Part shown: positions 8,384 to 17,899 of the stretch, piece after piece
Position numbering within the stretch: position 1 is the stretch's first letter
Layout of the letters: each line of letters opens with the position of its first letter
From: Bradyrhizobium sp. CER78
Lineage (GTDB): Bacteria; Pseudomonadota; Alphaproteobacteria; Rhizobiales; Xanthobacteraceae
Length of the DNA: 64,000 bases
Assembly (NCBI RefSeq): GCF_029846235.1
Contig: NZ_JARVWP010000003.1
Location: 434,001-498,000 of the forward strand
Direction: 5' to 3'
Program-made: the position numbers and the translations under genes
The notes under the pieces: model-generated
What the model was told of the DNA's origin: nothing
Database searches by the model: none
What the model saw: the letters and a program-made list of their open reading frames with translations, nothing else

Positions 8384-9279
8384 CATGTCCGCAACGCCAC
8401 CGCGACGGCTGCGAACGTCACAACCAGCGCCGCGATGTCGCTCGCGCTGAGCGGCTCGCGCAGCATGGCCGCTGCCGCCAGCACGCCGACCACGGGCACC
8501 AGCAGCGTGCCGATCGACGCGGTCGCCGCCGGCAGCCGCTCGAGCGCCGCGAACCAGCAGACATAGCAGAGACAGAACTGGATCAGCGTCATGTAGATCA
8601 TCGACGCCCAGCCGAACTGCGACAGCGCGGCGAGCTGCGGCTGCTCGATCAGGACGCCGGCAATCGCGATCGGCACGCAACCGATCGCAAGCTGCCAGGC
8701 CGCGAGCGACAGCGGCGGCATTGCGAGCTTGTAGAACTTGGTCAGCACCGTGCCGAGCCCGACGCAGAGCGCGCCTGCAAGCGCGAACAGAATGCCCGGC
8801 AACTTGCCGAGGCTGGCGTCGATCCCGCCGCCGCCGATCAGCGCCGCGATCCCGGCGAGCGCAACCGCAAGTGCGAGCGCACGCGGCAGCGACACGCGCT
8901 CGCCAAGCACCCGCCAGGCCACCAGCGCGACCCACACCGGGATCGATATGCCGAGCACGGCCGCCTCGCTGGCGCGCAGCCAGATCAGCGCCAGGCCCAT
9001 CGAGGCGACCCAGCCGCCGATCGACAGCGTTGATACCAGGGCCAGCCGCAACCACATGCCATCAGGGACGCGCAGCGTCTGCCCTCGCGCCAGCGCAACC
9101 AGAGCGAGCCCAAGCGCGCCGACCACGCCGCAGAGCCCACGCGACGACAATGGCGGCCACTCCGTGAGGAGGAATTTCATGATCGGGAAATTGAGGCCCC
9201 AGCCGATCGAGGCGACGACCAGGAATCCGAGGCCGAGCGGTGATAGCGGGGCGCGGCCGGCGACGGGAACTGCGGTCAT
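8383..9279 (-). CDS. EamA/DMT family permease (paralogue 1)
   Basis: A 298-residue, ten-helix drug/metabolite transporter with two EamA repeats (about residues 15-145 and 155-290). Characteristic stretches are GWGLNFPIMKFLL at the start of helix 1 and RLPAATASIGTLLVPVVGVLAAAAMLREPL in the last repeat. Exported substrates of this subgroup are often amino acids or metabolites, but cannot be inferred here. It is clearly paralogous to the permease at 12287-13180 (same GWGxNxPxxKFLLxExPPL opening, the ERxxLxR loop, and LIQFCxxYVxWFAALxRLPA). The two lie on either side of the receiver/kinase pair and on the opposite strand. Confidence 0.9.
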   Translation of the reverse strand: MTAVPVAGRAPLSPLGLGFLVVASIGWGLNFPIMKFLLTEWPPLSSRGLCGVVGALGLALVALARGQTLRVPDGMWLRLALVSTLSIGGWVASMGLALIWLRASEAAVLGISIPVWVALVAWRVLGERVSLPRALALAVALAGIAALIGGGGIDASLGKLPGILFALAGALCVGLGTVLTKFYKLAMPPLSLAAWQLAIGCVPIAIAGVLIEQPQLAALSQFGWASMIYMTLIQFCLCYVCWFAALERLPAATASIGTLLVPVVGVLAAAAMLREPLSASDIAALVVTFAAVAVALRT

Positions 9280-9459
9280 GGACCTGTCGTAATGTGGGCG
9301 GACAAATACAAGTGATGGTATCAGGGCTAGCTCGAAATCTGCTTGTCAGCAAACAGCATATGCATTCTATGATACAGACTTTCCATCCAGGTTCCGCCTT
9401 AATTGACGGACGGGCCAAGCGAGTCGTCGGCACGCGAGGCCGCAGCAAGAGGATGCATC

Positions 9460-9864
9460 GTGCCGAGCGTTCTCGTGGTCGATGACGACCCGATGGTGTG
9501 CGTTGCCATCGAGGTGTGTTTGCAGCGCCAAGGCTTCGACGTCACCGTCGCGGACGGCGGCGAAGCGGGTATGCGCGCGCTCGACCAGGCCATGTTCGAC
9601 GTCATGCTGGTCGACGTCTTCATGCCGCATATGCGGGGTTTCGAGGCGATCCGCATCTTCCACGAGCGCGCCCCCGAGATTCCGGTCATCGCGATGTCCG
9701 GCTATGCCTTCGCCAATGCCGACCGCGCGCCGGACTTCCTGCGGATGACGATCGAGCTCGGGGCGTCCGCCTGCCTGCGCAAGCCGTTTACCCCGCAGGC
9801 GCTGGTTGCCGCCGTTAACGAATGTCTTGCGAAGTCTGCTCCTTCCGCTCGTCTTTCGAAATAA
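9460..9864 (+). CDS. stand-alone response regulator receiver protein
   Basis: A CheY-like receiver of 134 residues with no output domain. Acidic pocket VVDDD (residues 6-10), phospho-acceptor D52 in MLVDVFMP, Ser80 in AMSGY and K108 in LRKPF are all present. I choose the GTG at 9460 (AGAGGA upstream, giving the canonical MPSVLVVDDD start) rather than the TTG at 9403. It is 19 bp upstream of the hybrid kinase and probably co-transcribed, so it may take phosphate from that kinase in a phosphorelay. Confidence 0.88.
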   Translation: MPSVLVVDDDPMVCVAIEVCLQRQGFDVTVADGGEAGMRALDQAMFDVMLVDVFMPHMRGFEAIRIFHERAPEIPVIAMSGYAFANADRAPDFLRMTIELGASACLRKPFTPQALVAAVNECLAKSAPSARLSK

Positions 9865-9883
9865 TTGCTCGTACTAATCGTCG

Positions 9884-12121
9884 ATGGCTTCCCAGCGTCT
9901 CATCCTCGGCAGTGGCCTTGCGATCCTCCTCGTCATCAGCGCGGCGTCGATCGGGCTGGACGTCAAGTCGCGCAGCGAGATTGATTCGGTCGATCGCACG
10001 CTCCGAATCCTGAAATGCATTTCAGATGCGCGTCCGCTGCCGCGGGGCGTCGAGAGCGCGGCGCGCGGCTTCGCACTGACCGGCGATACATCCTTCGCCG
10101 ACGAGTTCCGCGAGCAGAGCGCCGCCCTCACCGCCGCCTTCGACGAGCTGACCAACGCGGTGAAGTCGGCGCCGGAGGAAGCGCGGCTGATCGCGGGCAC
10201 CAGGGGACAGGTCGATCGCGCCATCGCGCTCGGCGCCGAGCTGATCAGGTTGCGCACGGCGGGCGACACGGCCGGCGCCGCGGCGCTGACCTCAGCCGAC
10301 GAGAGCCGCTCGCTGATGGAAAAGGTCGGGACTGCGCTCGACCGCCTGGTCACCGAGGAGCGCCGCCTGCTCGGGATCCGCACCGACCAGTCCAAGACCA
10401 ATGGGCGGCTGCTGCTGGCCATCGACCTCGCGGGCGTCGCGATGATCCTGCTGCTCGCGGTCGCGCTGACGGTGACGGCCCGGCGCGCCAGCCGCGAACT
10501 GCAGGGCGCGCTCAGCGCGACCAAGGCAACCAATCTGTCGCTCGAGGGCAAGGTGGCCGAGCGCACCAAGGACCTCGGCGCCGCGCTCGAAGGGCTGCGC
10601 CGTTCAACCTCGGTGATGGAAACCACCTTCCGCAGCATGGCGGAAGCGGTGCTGGTGATCGACACCGAAGGCATCGTGCTGCTGTCGAACCCGGCCGCCG
10701 AGAAGATGCTGCGCTACAAGCCGGGCATGACGGTCCGGCAGCTCCGCGCCATGAGCAACGTGTTCCAGTCCGACGGCGTCACACCGATGCAGGCCGACGA
10801 CATGCCCTCGGCCAGAGCGTTGCGCGGCGAGGAATTCGACGGGCTGGAATTCATCGCCAAGCCGATCCGGGGCGCCCCCGTGATGCACCTCGTGGTGTCG
10901 GGCCGGCCGCTGCGTGACGGCGGCGACGCCATCACCGGCGCGGCGCTGATCTATCACGACATCACTGCCTCGCGCGAAACCGAGCACAAGCTGCAGCAGG
11001 CGCAGAAGCTCGACGCCATCGGCAAGCTGACCGGCGGCGTCGCGCACGACTTCAACAACATGCTGACGGTCATCACCGGCACCACCGAGACGCTGGTCGA
11101 CAGCCTGCGCAGCCAGCCGAAGCTTGCGCAGACCGCCGAATTGATCGACCGCGCCGCCGAACGCTGCCGCGAGTTGATCCAGCATCTGCTCGCCTTCGCC
11201 CGCCGCCAGCCGCTGGAGCCGCGCACCGTCGACATCAACGGCACCGTGGTCGACATCGCCAAGCTGCTGCGGCCGACGCTCGGCGAGCAGATCGAGATCA
11301 ATTCGGTGCTCGCGCCCGACGTCGCGAGCGTCCATATCGATCCGTCGCAGCTTGCCAACTCGCTGCTCAACATGGCGATCAACGCCCGCGACGCGATGCC
11401 GAACGGCGGCAAGCTGCTGTTCGAGACCAGCAACGTCGTGCTCGACGATGCCTATGCTGCTGTTAATCCCGACATCACGCCGGGCCGCTACGTGCTGCTC
11501 GCGGTCAGCGACACCGGCACCGGCATGTCGCACGCGGTGCAGGACAAGGTGTTCGAGCCGTTCTTCACCACCAAGGAGGTCGGCAAGGGCTCCGGTCTCG
11601 GCATGAGCATGGTCTACGGCTTCGTCAAGCAGTCCGGCGGCCATATCAAGATCTACAGCGAGGAAGGCCACGGCACCACGATCAAGCTCTATCTGCCCCC
11701 TGCCCGCGGCCAGGTCGAGGTCGAAGCGCCCGCACCGGAGCCGCCGCGGCGCGGCAGCGAAGTCATCCTGGTGGTGGAAGACGACCAGCTGGTGCGCAAC
11801 TACGTCGTCACGCAGCTCGGCAGCCTCGGCTACAAGACCATCGCCGTGCCCGACGCCCGCGCCGCGCTGGCGCTGGTCGACAAGGGCGAGAAGTTCGACC
11901 TCTTGTTCACCGACGTCATCATGCCCGGCGGCATGAACGGTCGCCAGCTCGCCGACGAAGTCGCAAAGCGGCGGCCCGGCATCAAGGTGCTCTACACCTC
12001 GGGCTACACCGAGAACGCGATCGTGCATCACGGCCGCCTCGACGAAGGCGTGCTGATGCTCGCAAAGCCCTACCGCAAGGCCCAGCTCGCCAGCATGCTG
12101 CAGCAGGCGCTCGGCGAGTGA
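9884..12121 (+). CDS. hybrid sensor histidine kinase (TM-CHASE3-like-TM-PAS-HisKA-HATPase-REC)
   Basis: A 745-residue membrane kinase. Helix 1 (residues 6-26), a periplasmic helical sensor about 27-175 of the CHASE3 kind (RGVESAARGFALTGD), helix 2 (176-198), a coiled linker with ERTKDL, PAS about 245-365, HisKA with GGVAHDFNNML (phospho-acceptor H388), an HATPase with N500, DTGTGM and GSGLGMS, and a C-terminal receiver (628-745) with D677 in LLFTDVIMPGG and K728. The HDFNN and GGHIKIYSE features place it with the blue-light/FixL-like HWE-unrelated hybrid kinases common in rhizobia. It likely acts with the receiver just upstream; the signal is unknown. Confidence 0.93.
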   Translation: MASQRLILGSGLAILLVISAASIGLDVKSRSEIDSVDRTLRILKCISDARPLPRGVESAARGFALTGDTSFADEFREQSAALTAAFDELTNAVKSAPEEARLIAGTRGQVDRAIALGAELIRLRTAGDTAGAAALTSADESRSLMEKVGTALDRLVTEERRLLGIRTDQSKTNGRLLLAIDLAGVAMILLLAVALTVTARRASRELQGALSATKATNLSLEGKVAERTKDLGAALEGLRRSTSVMETTFRSMAEAVLVIDTEGIVLLSNPAAEKMLRYKPGMTVRQLRAMSNVFQSDGVTPMQADDMPSARALRGEEFDGLEFIAKPIRGAPVMHLVVSGRPLRDGGDAITGAALIYHDITASRETEHKLQQAQKLDAIGKLTGGVAHDFNNMLTVITGTTETLVDSLRSQPKLAQTAELIDRAAERCRELIQHLLAFARRQPLEPRTVDINGTVVDIAKLLRPTLGEQIEINSVLAPDVASVHIDPSQLANSLLNMAINARDAMPNGGKLLFETSNVVLDDAYAAVNPDITPGRYVLLAVSDTGTGMSHAVQDKVFEPFFTTKEVGKGSGLGMSMVYGFVKQSGGHIKIYSEEGHGTTIKLYLPPARGQVEVEAPAPEPPRRGSEVILVVEDDQLVRNYVVTQLGSLGYKTIAVPDARAALALVDKGEKFDLLFTDVIMPGGMNGRQLADEVAKRRPGIKVLYTSGYTENAIVHHGRLDEGVLMLAKPYRKAQLASMLQQALGE

Positions 12122-12179
12122 TGTGAGCGCTCGGTAGCGCGGTTGGCGTCTTGCGCAGACGGCCGCGCTGCGCTCTCCC

Positions 12180-12264
12180 CGTCATTGCGAGCGAAGCGAA
12201 GCAATCCATTTCGCCGCTTGTGGAGGCAGTGGATTGCCGCAGCGCTGCGCGCCTCGCAATGACG
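12180..12264. repeat. CGTCATTGCGAG palindromic repeat, copy 1
   Basis: The element opens with CGTCATTGCGAGCGAAGCGA and closes with CTCGCAATGACG, with AGCAATCCA and TGGATTGC as inner arms: an inverted repeat able to fold into a long hairpin. Two more copies are in the window (22341-22427 and 48655-48740), all intergenic. Confidence 0.85.
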
Positions 12265-12286
12265 CGGTGAAGTCTGCAGGAGCAGC

Positions 12287-13180
12287 CTACCTTGTCGCCA
12301 GCGCGACGCCGGCGAGCGTGAACAGCAGCGCGACGATCTGGGTGGGCCCGAGCGGCTCGTGCAGCGCGACCGCGGAGGCGATCACGCCGATCACCGGCAC
12401 CGCCATGGTGCCGATCGCCGCGACCGACGCCGGCAGCCGCGCCAGCGCGGCGAACCACGCGACATAGGCGACGCAGAACTGGATCAGCGTCGAATAGACC
12501 AGGAGCCACCAGCCGACGGTGGTGATGCGGTCGATATGCGTGGTCTCGATCAGGAAGCCGACGATCGCGATCGGCACGCAGCCGAGACCGATCTGCCAGG
12601 CCGCGGCCGGGATCGGCGGCATCACCAGCGGATATTTCTTCGCCAGCACCGTGCCGAGCGCAAAGCCGAACGCGCCGCCGAGCGCCATGATGATTCCCGG
12701 CAGCTTCTCCTCGCTCGCGGAAATCCCGTTGCCGCCCATGATCGCGGCAAGCCCCGCGAACGCCATCACCAGCGCGATGGTCCGCAGCAGCGTCGGCCGC
12801 TCGCCGAGCACCGGCCAGGCCAGCAGCGAGGCCCACACCGGCATTGTGTAGGCGATCAGCGCGGTCTCGCTCGCCGGCAGCCAGAGCAGCGCGAGCCCCA
12901 TCAGCACCATCCAGCCGGTGACGTTGAGCGCCGCATACAGCACAAGGCGCGGCCACAGCCTCGCCTCGACATGCAGGCTCTGCGAACGGATCAGCGCCAG
13001 CGCGGCGAGCAGCACGGCCCCGATCACCCCGGTGGAGCCGCGCAGGGTCAGCGGCGGCAGCTCGCTGAGCAGGAATTTTGTGGACGGCCAGTTGAATCCC
13101 CAGCCCACCGAGGTGATGGCGAGGAACATCAGGCCGGCGGGCGCAAGGCGCGGCCGCGCGTGAGGCTTCTTATCTGTCAT
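12287..13180 (-). CDS. EamA/DMT family permease (paralogue 2)
   Basis: A 297-residue ten-helix transporter with two EamA repeats: GWGFNWPSTKFLLSELPPLTLRG near the start and ARLPASVAAIGTMAVPVIGVIASAVAL near the end. It is paralogous to the permease at 8383-9279, with the same length and loop motifs. The ATG at 13180 is chosen because MTDKKPHARPRLAPAGLMFLA leads directly into helix 1; the frame stays open 860 bp further upstream, into the nrdJ leader, which I regard as an accident of high GC. Function is inferred as metabolite or amino-acid efflux only. Confidence 0.88.
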   Translation of the reverse strand: MTDKKPHARPRLAPAGLMFLAITSVGWGFNWPSTKFLLSELPPLTLRGSTGVIGAVLLAALALIRSQSLHVEARLWPRLVLYAALNVTGWMVLMGLALLWLPASETALIAYTMPVWASLLAWPVLGERPTLLRTIALVMAFAGLAAIMGGNGISASEEKLPGIIMALGGAFGFALGTVLAKKYPLVMPPIPAAAWQIGLGCVPIAIVGFLIETTHIDRITTVGWWLLVYSTLIQFCVAYVAWFAALARLPASVAAIGTMAVPVIGVIASAVALHEPLGPTQIVALLFTLAGVALATR

Positions 13181-14002
13181 GGAACCCGGCAAGGGGACGA
13201 AATGGGTATGAAAAGGATGTGAGTCGGCCGCACCTTGCCCGCGATTTTGTCGCCCGACCATCACGCCTCTGACATGCCTGATCCGTAGTTTGCCCGTAGG
13301 CCTACGTGAGTCCCCAAAATTCAATCCGGGACGGCGAATAAAAACTTCGCCTGTGAACAGCGGGGCGAAACTCCAATCCACAGGTGGAGCGAATTTTTTT
13401 GGCTTGGGAATCCCTGAGGACTCACCGATAGTTGGCTCGATCACAGGCGCGGCATCGACCCCTGTTATCCCCCTCCTTCCACCATATTTAGTGTTTGATT
13501 CAGAAACTCGTACTAGTCCTTGACGGGCGCAACGGACATGGCCTAGCTTCCAACCTGTTCGGCGCGAGTGTGTTTGGGTCCCCGCCGGTCGCTCCCACAA
13601 GGGTTCCAAAATGACCACTCCGCCAGGCCTTCGGGCCGCGGGTGAAGGGCTTGTCTGCCCTGATTTTGGGCTGCTGTCGGGACGACAAACGGGCCGAGAA
13701 GGACCCGGAAACAGAGGCCGTAACCGGCCCGCGAGAAGCGTACGCGTGATGTGTCGCGTGAAGCGTTTTGGGGCGTTGAATGCATGACCGGAGGACCCGA
13801 TCCAGTCGGATGCCATCGGGAACGTGCCGCCGCAGGGCCGGGCCAAACCGGCGCCGAGCGGACGAGAGAACAGGCCGGATCCACCGGCTGAGCTGCGGAT
13901 GAAGGGAGGCGTGCACGCGTGTCCCGAAGTCCGCGAACAGATAACATTCCGGCAACCTGCGGGAAACGTGGGACCGGGCAGAAGAAGTGACGGGGCTCGA
14001 CC
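13181..14002. other. long leader / control region of nrdJ
   Basis: About 820 bp with no supported protein gene. The first half is comparatively AT-rich and holds the NrdR box; the second half (13540-13990) is GC-rich and full of short inverted repeats such as GGCC-TTCG-GGCC at 13626-13637. I looked for cobalamin-riboswitch signatures (GCCACTG, B12 box) and did not find them. A long 5' UTR, a structured RNA or an unrecognised small gene are all possible. Confidence 0.5.
13479..13494. promoter_or_regulatory. NrdR box upstream of nrdJ
   Basis: CCACCATATTTAGTGT matches the NrdR operator consensus ACACWATATATWGTGT at 13 of 16 positions. NrdR is the nucleotide-sensing repressor of ribonucleotide reductase genes, so the site fits the gene 510 bp downstream. 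I found no clear second box at the usual paired spacing. Confidence 0.6.
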
Positions 14003-17000
14003 ATGCGAATCGAACGACGCAACACCACCAGCGGACAATCCCCCTACGCCGGGATCAATTTCCGCCTGACCACCTCAGAGATCCGCAATCCGGACGGCTC
14101 GGTCGTGTTCCGTGCCGAGAACGTCGAGGTTCCGGAGTTCTGGTCGCAGGTCGCCTCCGACGTGCTGGCGCAGAAGTATTTCCGCAAAGCCGGCGTTGCC
14201 GCGCGCCTGAAGAAGGTCGAGGAAGAGACCGTGCCGTCGTGGCTGTGGCGTTCGGTGCCGGACACCGAAGCCTTGGCGTCGCTGCCCGAGAACGAGCGCA
14301 TTGTCGGTGAGACCAGCGCCAAGCAGGTGTTCGATCGCCTCGCCGGCTGCTGGACCTATTGGGGCTGGAAGGGCGGCTACTTCTCCACGGAAGAAGATGC
14401 CCTCGCCTTCTTCGACGAGCTGCGCTTTCAGCTCGCCAAGCAGATGGTCGCGCCGAACTCGCCGCAGTGGTTCAACACCGGCCTGCACTGGGCCTATGGC
14501 GTCGATGGTCCCGGCCAGGGCCACTATTACGTCGACTGGAAGACCGGCAAACTGACCAAGTCGAAGTCGGCCTATGAGCACCCGCAGCCGCATGCCTGCT
14601 TCATCCAGGGCGTCGGCGACGACCTCGTCAACGAGGGCGGCATCATGGATCTCTGGGTGCGCGAGGCGCGCCTGTTCAAATATGGCTCCGGCACCGGCTC
14701 CAACTTCTCGAGCCTGCGCGGCGAAGGCGAAAAGCTCTCCGGCGGCGGCCGCTCGTCCGGCCTGATGAGCTTCCTCAAGATCGGCGACCGCGCCGCCGGC
14801 GCGATCAAGTCGGGCGGCACCACGCGCCGCGCCGCCAAGATGGTCGTGGTCGATGCCGACCATCCCGACATCGAGACCTATATCGACTGGAAGGTGAAGG
14901 AGGAGCAGAAGGTCGCCGCGCTCGTCACCGGCTCCAAGATCAACCAGAAGCACCTCAAGGCCGTGATGAAGGCCTGCGTCAACTGCGAAGGCTCTGGCGA
15001 CGACTGCTTCGATCCCGAGAAGAACCCGGCGCTCCGCCGCGAGATCAAGCTCGCGCGCCGTGCGCTGGTGCCGGACAACTACATCAAGCGCGTCATCCAG
15101 TTCGCCAAGCAGGGCTACAAGGAGATCTCGTTCGACACCTACGACACCGACTGGGACTCGGAAGCGTATCTGACCGTCTCCGGCCAGAACTCCAACAACT
15201 CGGTGTCGCTGAAGGACGACTTCCTCCGCGCAGTGGAAACCGACGGCGACTGGAATCTGGTCGGCCGCACCACCAGGAAGGTGACCAAGACTCTCAAGGC
15301 CCGCGACCTCTGGGAGAAGATCGGCTACGCCGCCTGGGCGTCCGCCGATCCCGGCCTGCACTTCAACACCACGATGAACGACTGGCACACCTGCAAGGCG
15401 TCCGGCGACATCCGCGCGTCCAATCCGTGCTCGGAATACATGTTCCTGGACGACACGGCGTGCAACCTCGCCTCGGCCAATTTGCTGACGTTCTACAGCA
15501 CCACCACCAAGCGCTTCGACATCGAGTCCTACGAGCATCTCTGCCGGCTCTGGACCATCGTGCTCGAAATCTCGGTGATGATGGCCCAGTTCCCGTCGAA
15601 GGCGATCGCCGAGCTGTCCTACGAGTTCCGCACCCTCGGCCTCGGCTTCGCCAATATCGGCGGCCTGCTGATGACCATGGGCTTGCCTTATGACTCGAAG
15701 GAAGGCCGTGCGCTGTGCGGCGCACTGACCGCCGTCATGACCGGCATCTCCTACAAGACCTCGGCGGAGATGGCGGCTGAACTGGGCACCTTCCCCGGCT
15801 ACAAGAAGAACGCCGCGCACATGCTGCGCGTGATCCGCAACCACCGCCGCGCCGCCCACGGCAACGCCACCGGCTACGAAGCGCTCTCGGTCAACCCGGT
15901 GCCGCTCGATCACGCCTCCTGCCCGCAGGCCGATATCGTCGCGCACGCCAAGCTGGCATGGGACGACGCGCTGGCGCTCGGTGAAGTGAATGGCTATCGC
16001 AACGCCCAGACCACCGTCGTGGCGCCGACCGGCACCATCGGCCTCGTGATGGATTGCGACACCACCGGCATCGAGCCCGACTTCGCGCTGGTGAAGTTCA
16101 AGAAGCTCGCCGGCGGCGGCTACTTCAAGATCATCAACCAGGCGGTGCCGTCGGCGCTGCGCGCGCTCGGCTATCGCGAGAGCGAGATCGCCGAGATCGA
16201 GGCCTACGCCGTCGGCCACGGCTCGCTGTCGAATGCGCCCGGGATCAACGCCTCCACCCTCAAGGCAAAGGGCTTCACCGACGAAGCCATCGCCAAGGTG
16301 GAAAAGGCGCTGCCGACCGCATTCGACATCAAGTTCGCCTTCAACAAGTGGACTTTCGGCGAGGACTTCATCCGCGACCAGCTCGGCATCGGCGCGGAAG
16401 CGATCGCGGCCCCCGGCTTCGATCTGCTCCAGGCCGTCGGCTTCACCAAGCGTGAGATCGAAGCCGCCAACGTGCATATCTGCGGCGCGATGACGGTGGA
16501 AGGTGCGCCGCATTTGAAGGCCGAGCACTATCCCGTGTTCGACTGCGCCAACCCCTGCGGCAAGATCGGCAAGCGCTATCTCTCGGTCGAGAGCCACATA
16601 AGGATGATGGCGGCCTCGCAGCCGTTCATCTCGGGCGCGATCTCCAAGACCATCAACATGCCGAACGACGCCACGGTGGAGGACTGCAAGTCCGCCTACC
16701 TGCTGTCGTGGAAGCTGGCGCTGAAGGCCAACGCGCTGTACCGCGACGGCTCAAAGCTGTCGCAGCCGCTCAACTCGCAGCTCATCAGTGACGATGAGGA
16801 CGAGGACGATGCGGTGGAGGCGCTCTACGAAAAGCCGATGGCCGCGCGGGCCACCCAGGTCTCGGAGAAGATCGTCGAGAAGCTGGTCGAGCGCATCGTC
16901 GTGATGCGCGAGCGCGAGAAGATGCCGGACCGCCGCAAGGGCTACACCCAGAAGGCGGTTGTCGGCGGCCACAAGGTCTATCTCCGTACCGGCGAATATG

Positions 17001-17782
17001 ACGACGGAAGGCTCGGCGAGATCTTCATCGACATGCACAAGGAAGGCGCGGCGCTGCGCTCCTTCATCAACAATTTTGCGATCGCAGTATCCCTGGGTCT
17101 GCAATACGGCGTGCCGCTCGAAGAGTATGTCGACGCCTTCACCTTCACCCGCTTCGAGCCCGCGGGTCCGGTGCAGGGCAACGACTCGATCAAGTACGCG
17201 ACCTCGATCCTCGACTATGTCTTCCGCGAGCTCGCGGTGAGCTACATGTCGCGCTTCGACCTCGCCCATGTCGATCCGAACGAAAGCGGCTTCGACGCGC
17301 TCGGCAAGGGCGTCGAGGAAGGCAAGGAGCCGGATGAGGCGCCCGCCCAGCACCAGGCCACAAAATACCTGTCGAAGGGCCTGACCCGGTCGCGCACCGA
17401 CAACCTCGTCGTCATGCGCGGCGGCTCGACCGCGGTCAGCGGCAACGCCGACAACGCCCCCGCCGGCGGCAGCCGCGTCACCGCGCTGTCGTCCCACGGC
17501 GCAACCGCCCGCGGCGCCTCCGACACCGTCGAAGGCGCGGTCGCCCTGAAGCAGGAAGTCAGCCACGACCTCTCGCCCACCGAGAAGCTCGAGGCCCTGC
17601 AACAGTGGAGCAAGCCCGGCACCGCCGCAGCCGTCGCCCCGTCGAAGGCGGAGCGTCGCGCCGAAGCCAAGGCCAAGGGCTATGAAGGCGAGATGTGCTC
17701 GGAGTGTGGCAACTTCACGCTGGTGCGGAACGGGACTTGTATGAAGTGCGACACTTGCGGAAGCACGACGGGGTGTTCGTGA
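14003..17782 (+). CDS. nrdJ: vitamin B12-dependent (class II) ribonucleotide reductase
   Basis: A 1259-residue adenosylcobalamin-dependent ribonucleoside-diphosphate reductase. It makes deoxyribonucleotides without oxygen dependence. The reductase core spans about residues 100-900: QPHACFIQ holds the first redox cysteine (C199), [18 protein letters not shown] the loop with the thiyl-radical cysteine (C476), and [10 protein letters not shown] the phosphate-binding loop. The C-terminus ends in [19 protein letters not shown] and CGSTTGC, the zinc/redox tail of long class II enzymes. Length is normal, with no intein or frameshift. The start [17 protein letters not shown] is the family N-terminus. 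A terminator follows 40 bp after the stop. Confidence 0.97.
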   Translation: MRIERRNTTSGQSPYAGINFRLTTSEIRNPDGSVVFRAENVEVPEFWSQVASDVLAQKYFRKAGVAARLKKVEEETVPSWLWRSVPDTEALASLPENERIVGETSAKQVFDRLAGCWTYWGWKGGYFSTEEDALAFFDELRFQLAKQMVAPNSPQWFNTGLHWAYGVDGPGQGHYYVDWKTGKLTKSKSAYEHPQPHACFIQGVGDDLVNEGGIMDLWVREARLFKYGSGTGSNFSSLRGEGEKLSGGGRSSGLMSFLKIGDRAAGAIKSGGTTRRAAKMVVVDADHPDIETYIDWKVKEEQKVAALVTGSKINQKHLKAVMKACVNCEGSGDDCFDPEKNPALRREIKLARRALVPDNYIKRVIQFAKQGYKEISFDTYDTDWDSEAYLTVSGQNSNNSVSLKDDFLRAVETDGDWNLVGRTTRKVTKTLKARDLWEKIGYAAWASADPGLHFNTTMNDWHTCKASGDIRASNPCSEYMFLDDTACNLASANLLTFYSTTTKRFDIESYEHLCRLWTIVLEISVMMAQFPSKAIAELSYEFRTLGLGFANIGGLLMTMGLPYDSKEGRALCGALTAVMTGISYKTSAEMAAELGTFPGYKKNAAHMLRVIRNHRRAAHGNATGYEALSVNPVPLDHASCPQADIVAHAKLAWDDALALGEVNGYRNAQTTVVAPTGTIGLVMDCDTTGIEPDFALVKFKKLAGGGYFKIINQAVPSALRALGYRESEIAEIEAYAVGHGSLSNAPGINASTLKAKGFTDEAIAKVEKALPTAFDIKFAFNKWTFGEDFIRDQLGIGAEAIAAPGFDLLQAVGFTKREIEAANVHICGAMTVEGAPHLKAEHYPVFDCANPCGKIGKRYLSVESHIRMMAASQPFISGAISKTINMPNDATVEDCKSAYLLSWKLALKANALYRDGSKLSQPLNSQLISDDEDEDDAVEALYEKPMAARATQVSEKIVEKLVERIVVMREREKMPDRRKGYTQKAVVGGHKVYLRTGEYDDGRLGEIFIDMHKEGAALRSFINNFAIAVSLGLQYGVPLEEYVDAFTFTRFEPAGPVQGNDSIKYATSILDYVFRELAVSYMSRFDLAHVDPNESGFDALGKGVEEGKEPDEAPAQHQATKYLSKGLTRSRTDNLVVMRGGSTAVSGNADNAPAGGSRVTALSSHGATARGASDTVEGAVALKQEVSHDLSPTEKLEALQQWSKPGTAAAVAPSKAERRAEAKAKGYEGEMCSECGNFTLVRNGTCMKCDTCGSTTGCS

Positions 17783-17822
17783 GGTCGAGCGACAGTCTGC
17801 GATTAACTCCACCGAGCAAGAA

Positions 17823-17846
17823 GGGCGGCCAAAATGGCCGCCCTTC
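17823..17846 (+). terminator. Rho-independent terminator after nrdJ
   Basis: GGGCGGCC (17823-17830), loop AAAAT, GGCCGCCC (17836-17843), then TTCA. It overlaps the ATG at 17834, which makes that ATG an unlikely start for the next gene. Confidence 0.8.
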
Positions 17847-17899
17847 ATCGTACGAGTATGCGGAGAGCCCAAATCAGCGCAGACGGAGCGCGCAAGACG

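Noticed and set aside
10604..12031. 475-codon minus-strand frame
   Set aside because: Antisense to the hybrid histidine kinase; low-complexity His/Arg/Asp composition.
13540..13990. Cobalamin riboswitch or RNase P/tmRNA upstream of nrdJ
   Set aside because: The diagnostic conserved strings (GCCACTG and the B12 box; GAGGAAAGTCC for RNase P) are not present.
13181..14038. 285-codon N-terminal extension of the second EamA permease
   Set aside because: The family N-terminus starts at 13180; the extension crosses the nrdJ control region and the nrdJ start, and shows no domain.
14075..16597. 840-codon open frame on the minus strand
   Set aside because: It is antisense to nrdJ, whose protein sequence is unmistakable; long antisense frames arise from the high GC third-position bias.
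17834..17899. Start of the pentapeptide-repeat gene at 17834
   Set aside because: This ATG is inside the nrdJ terminator hairpin and has no ribosome-binding site.
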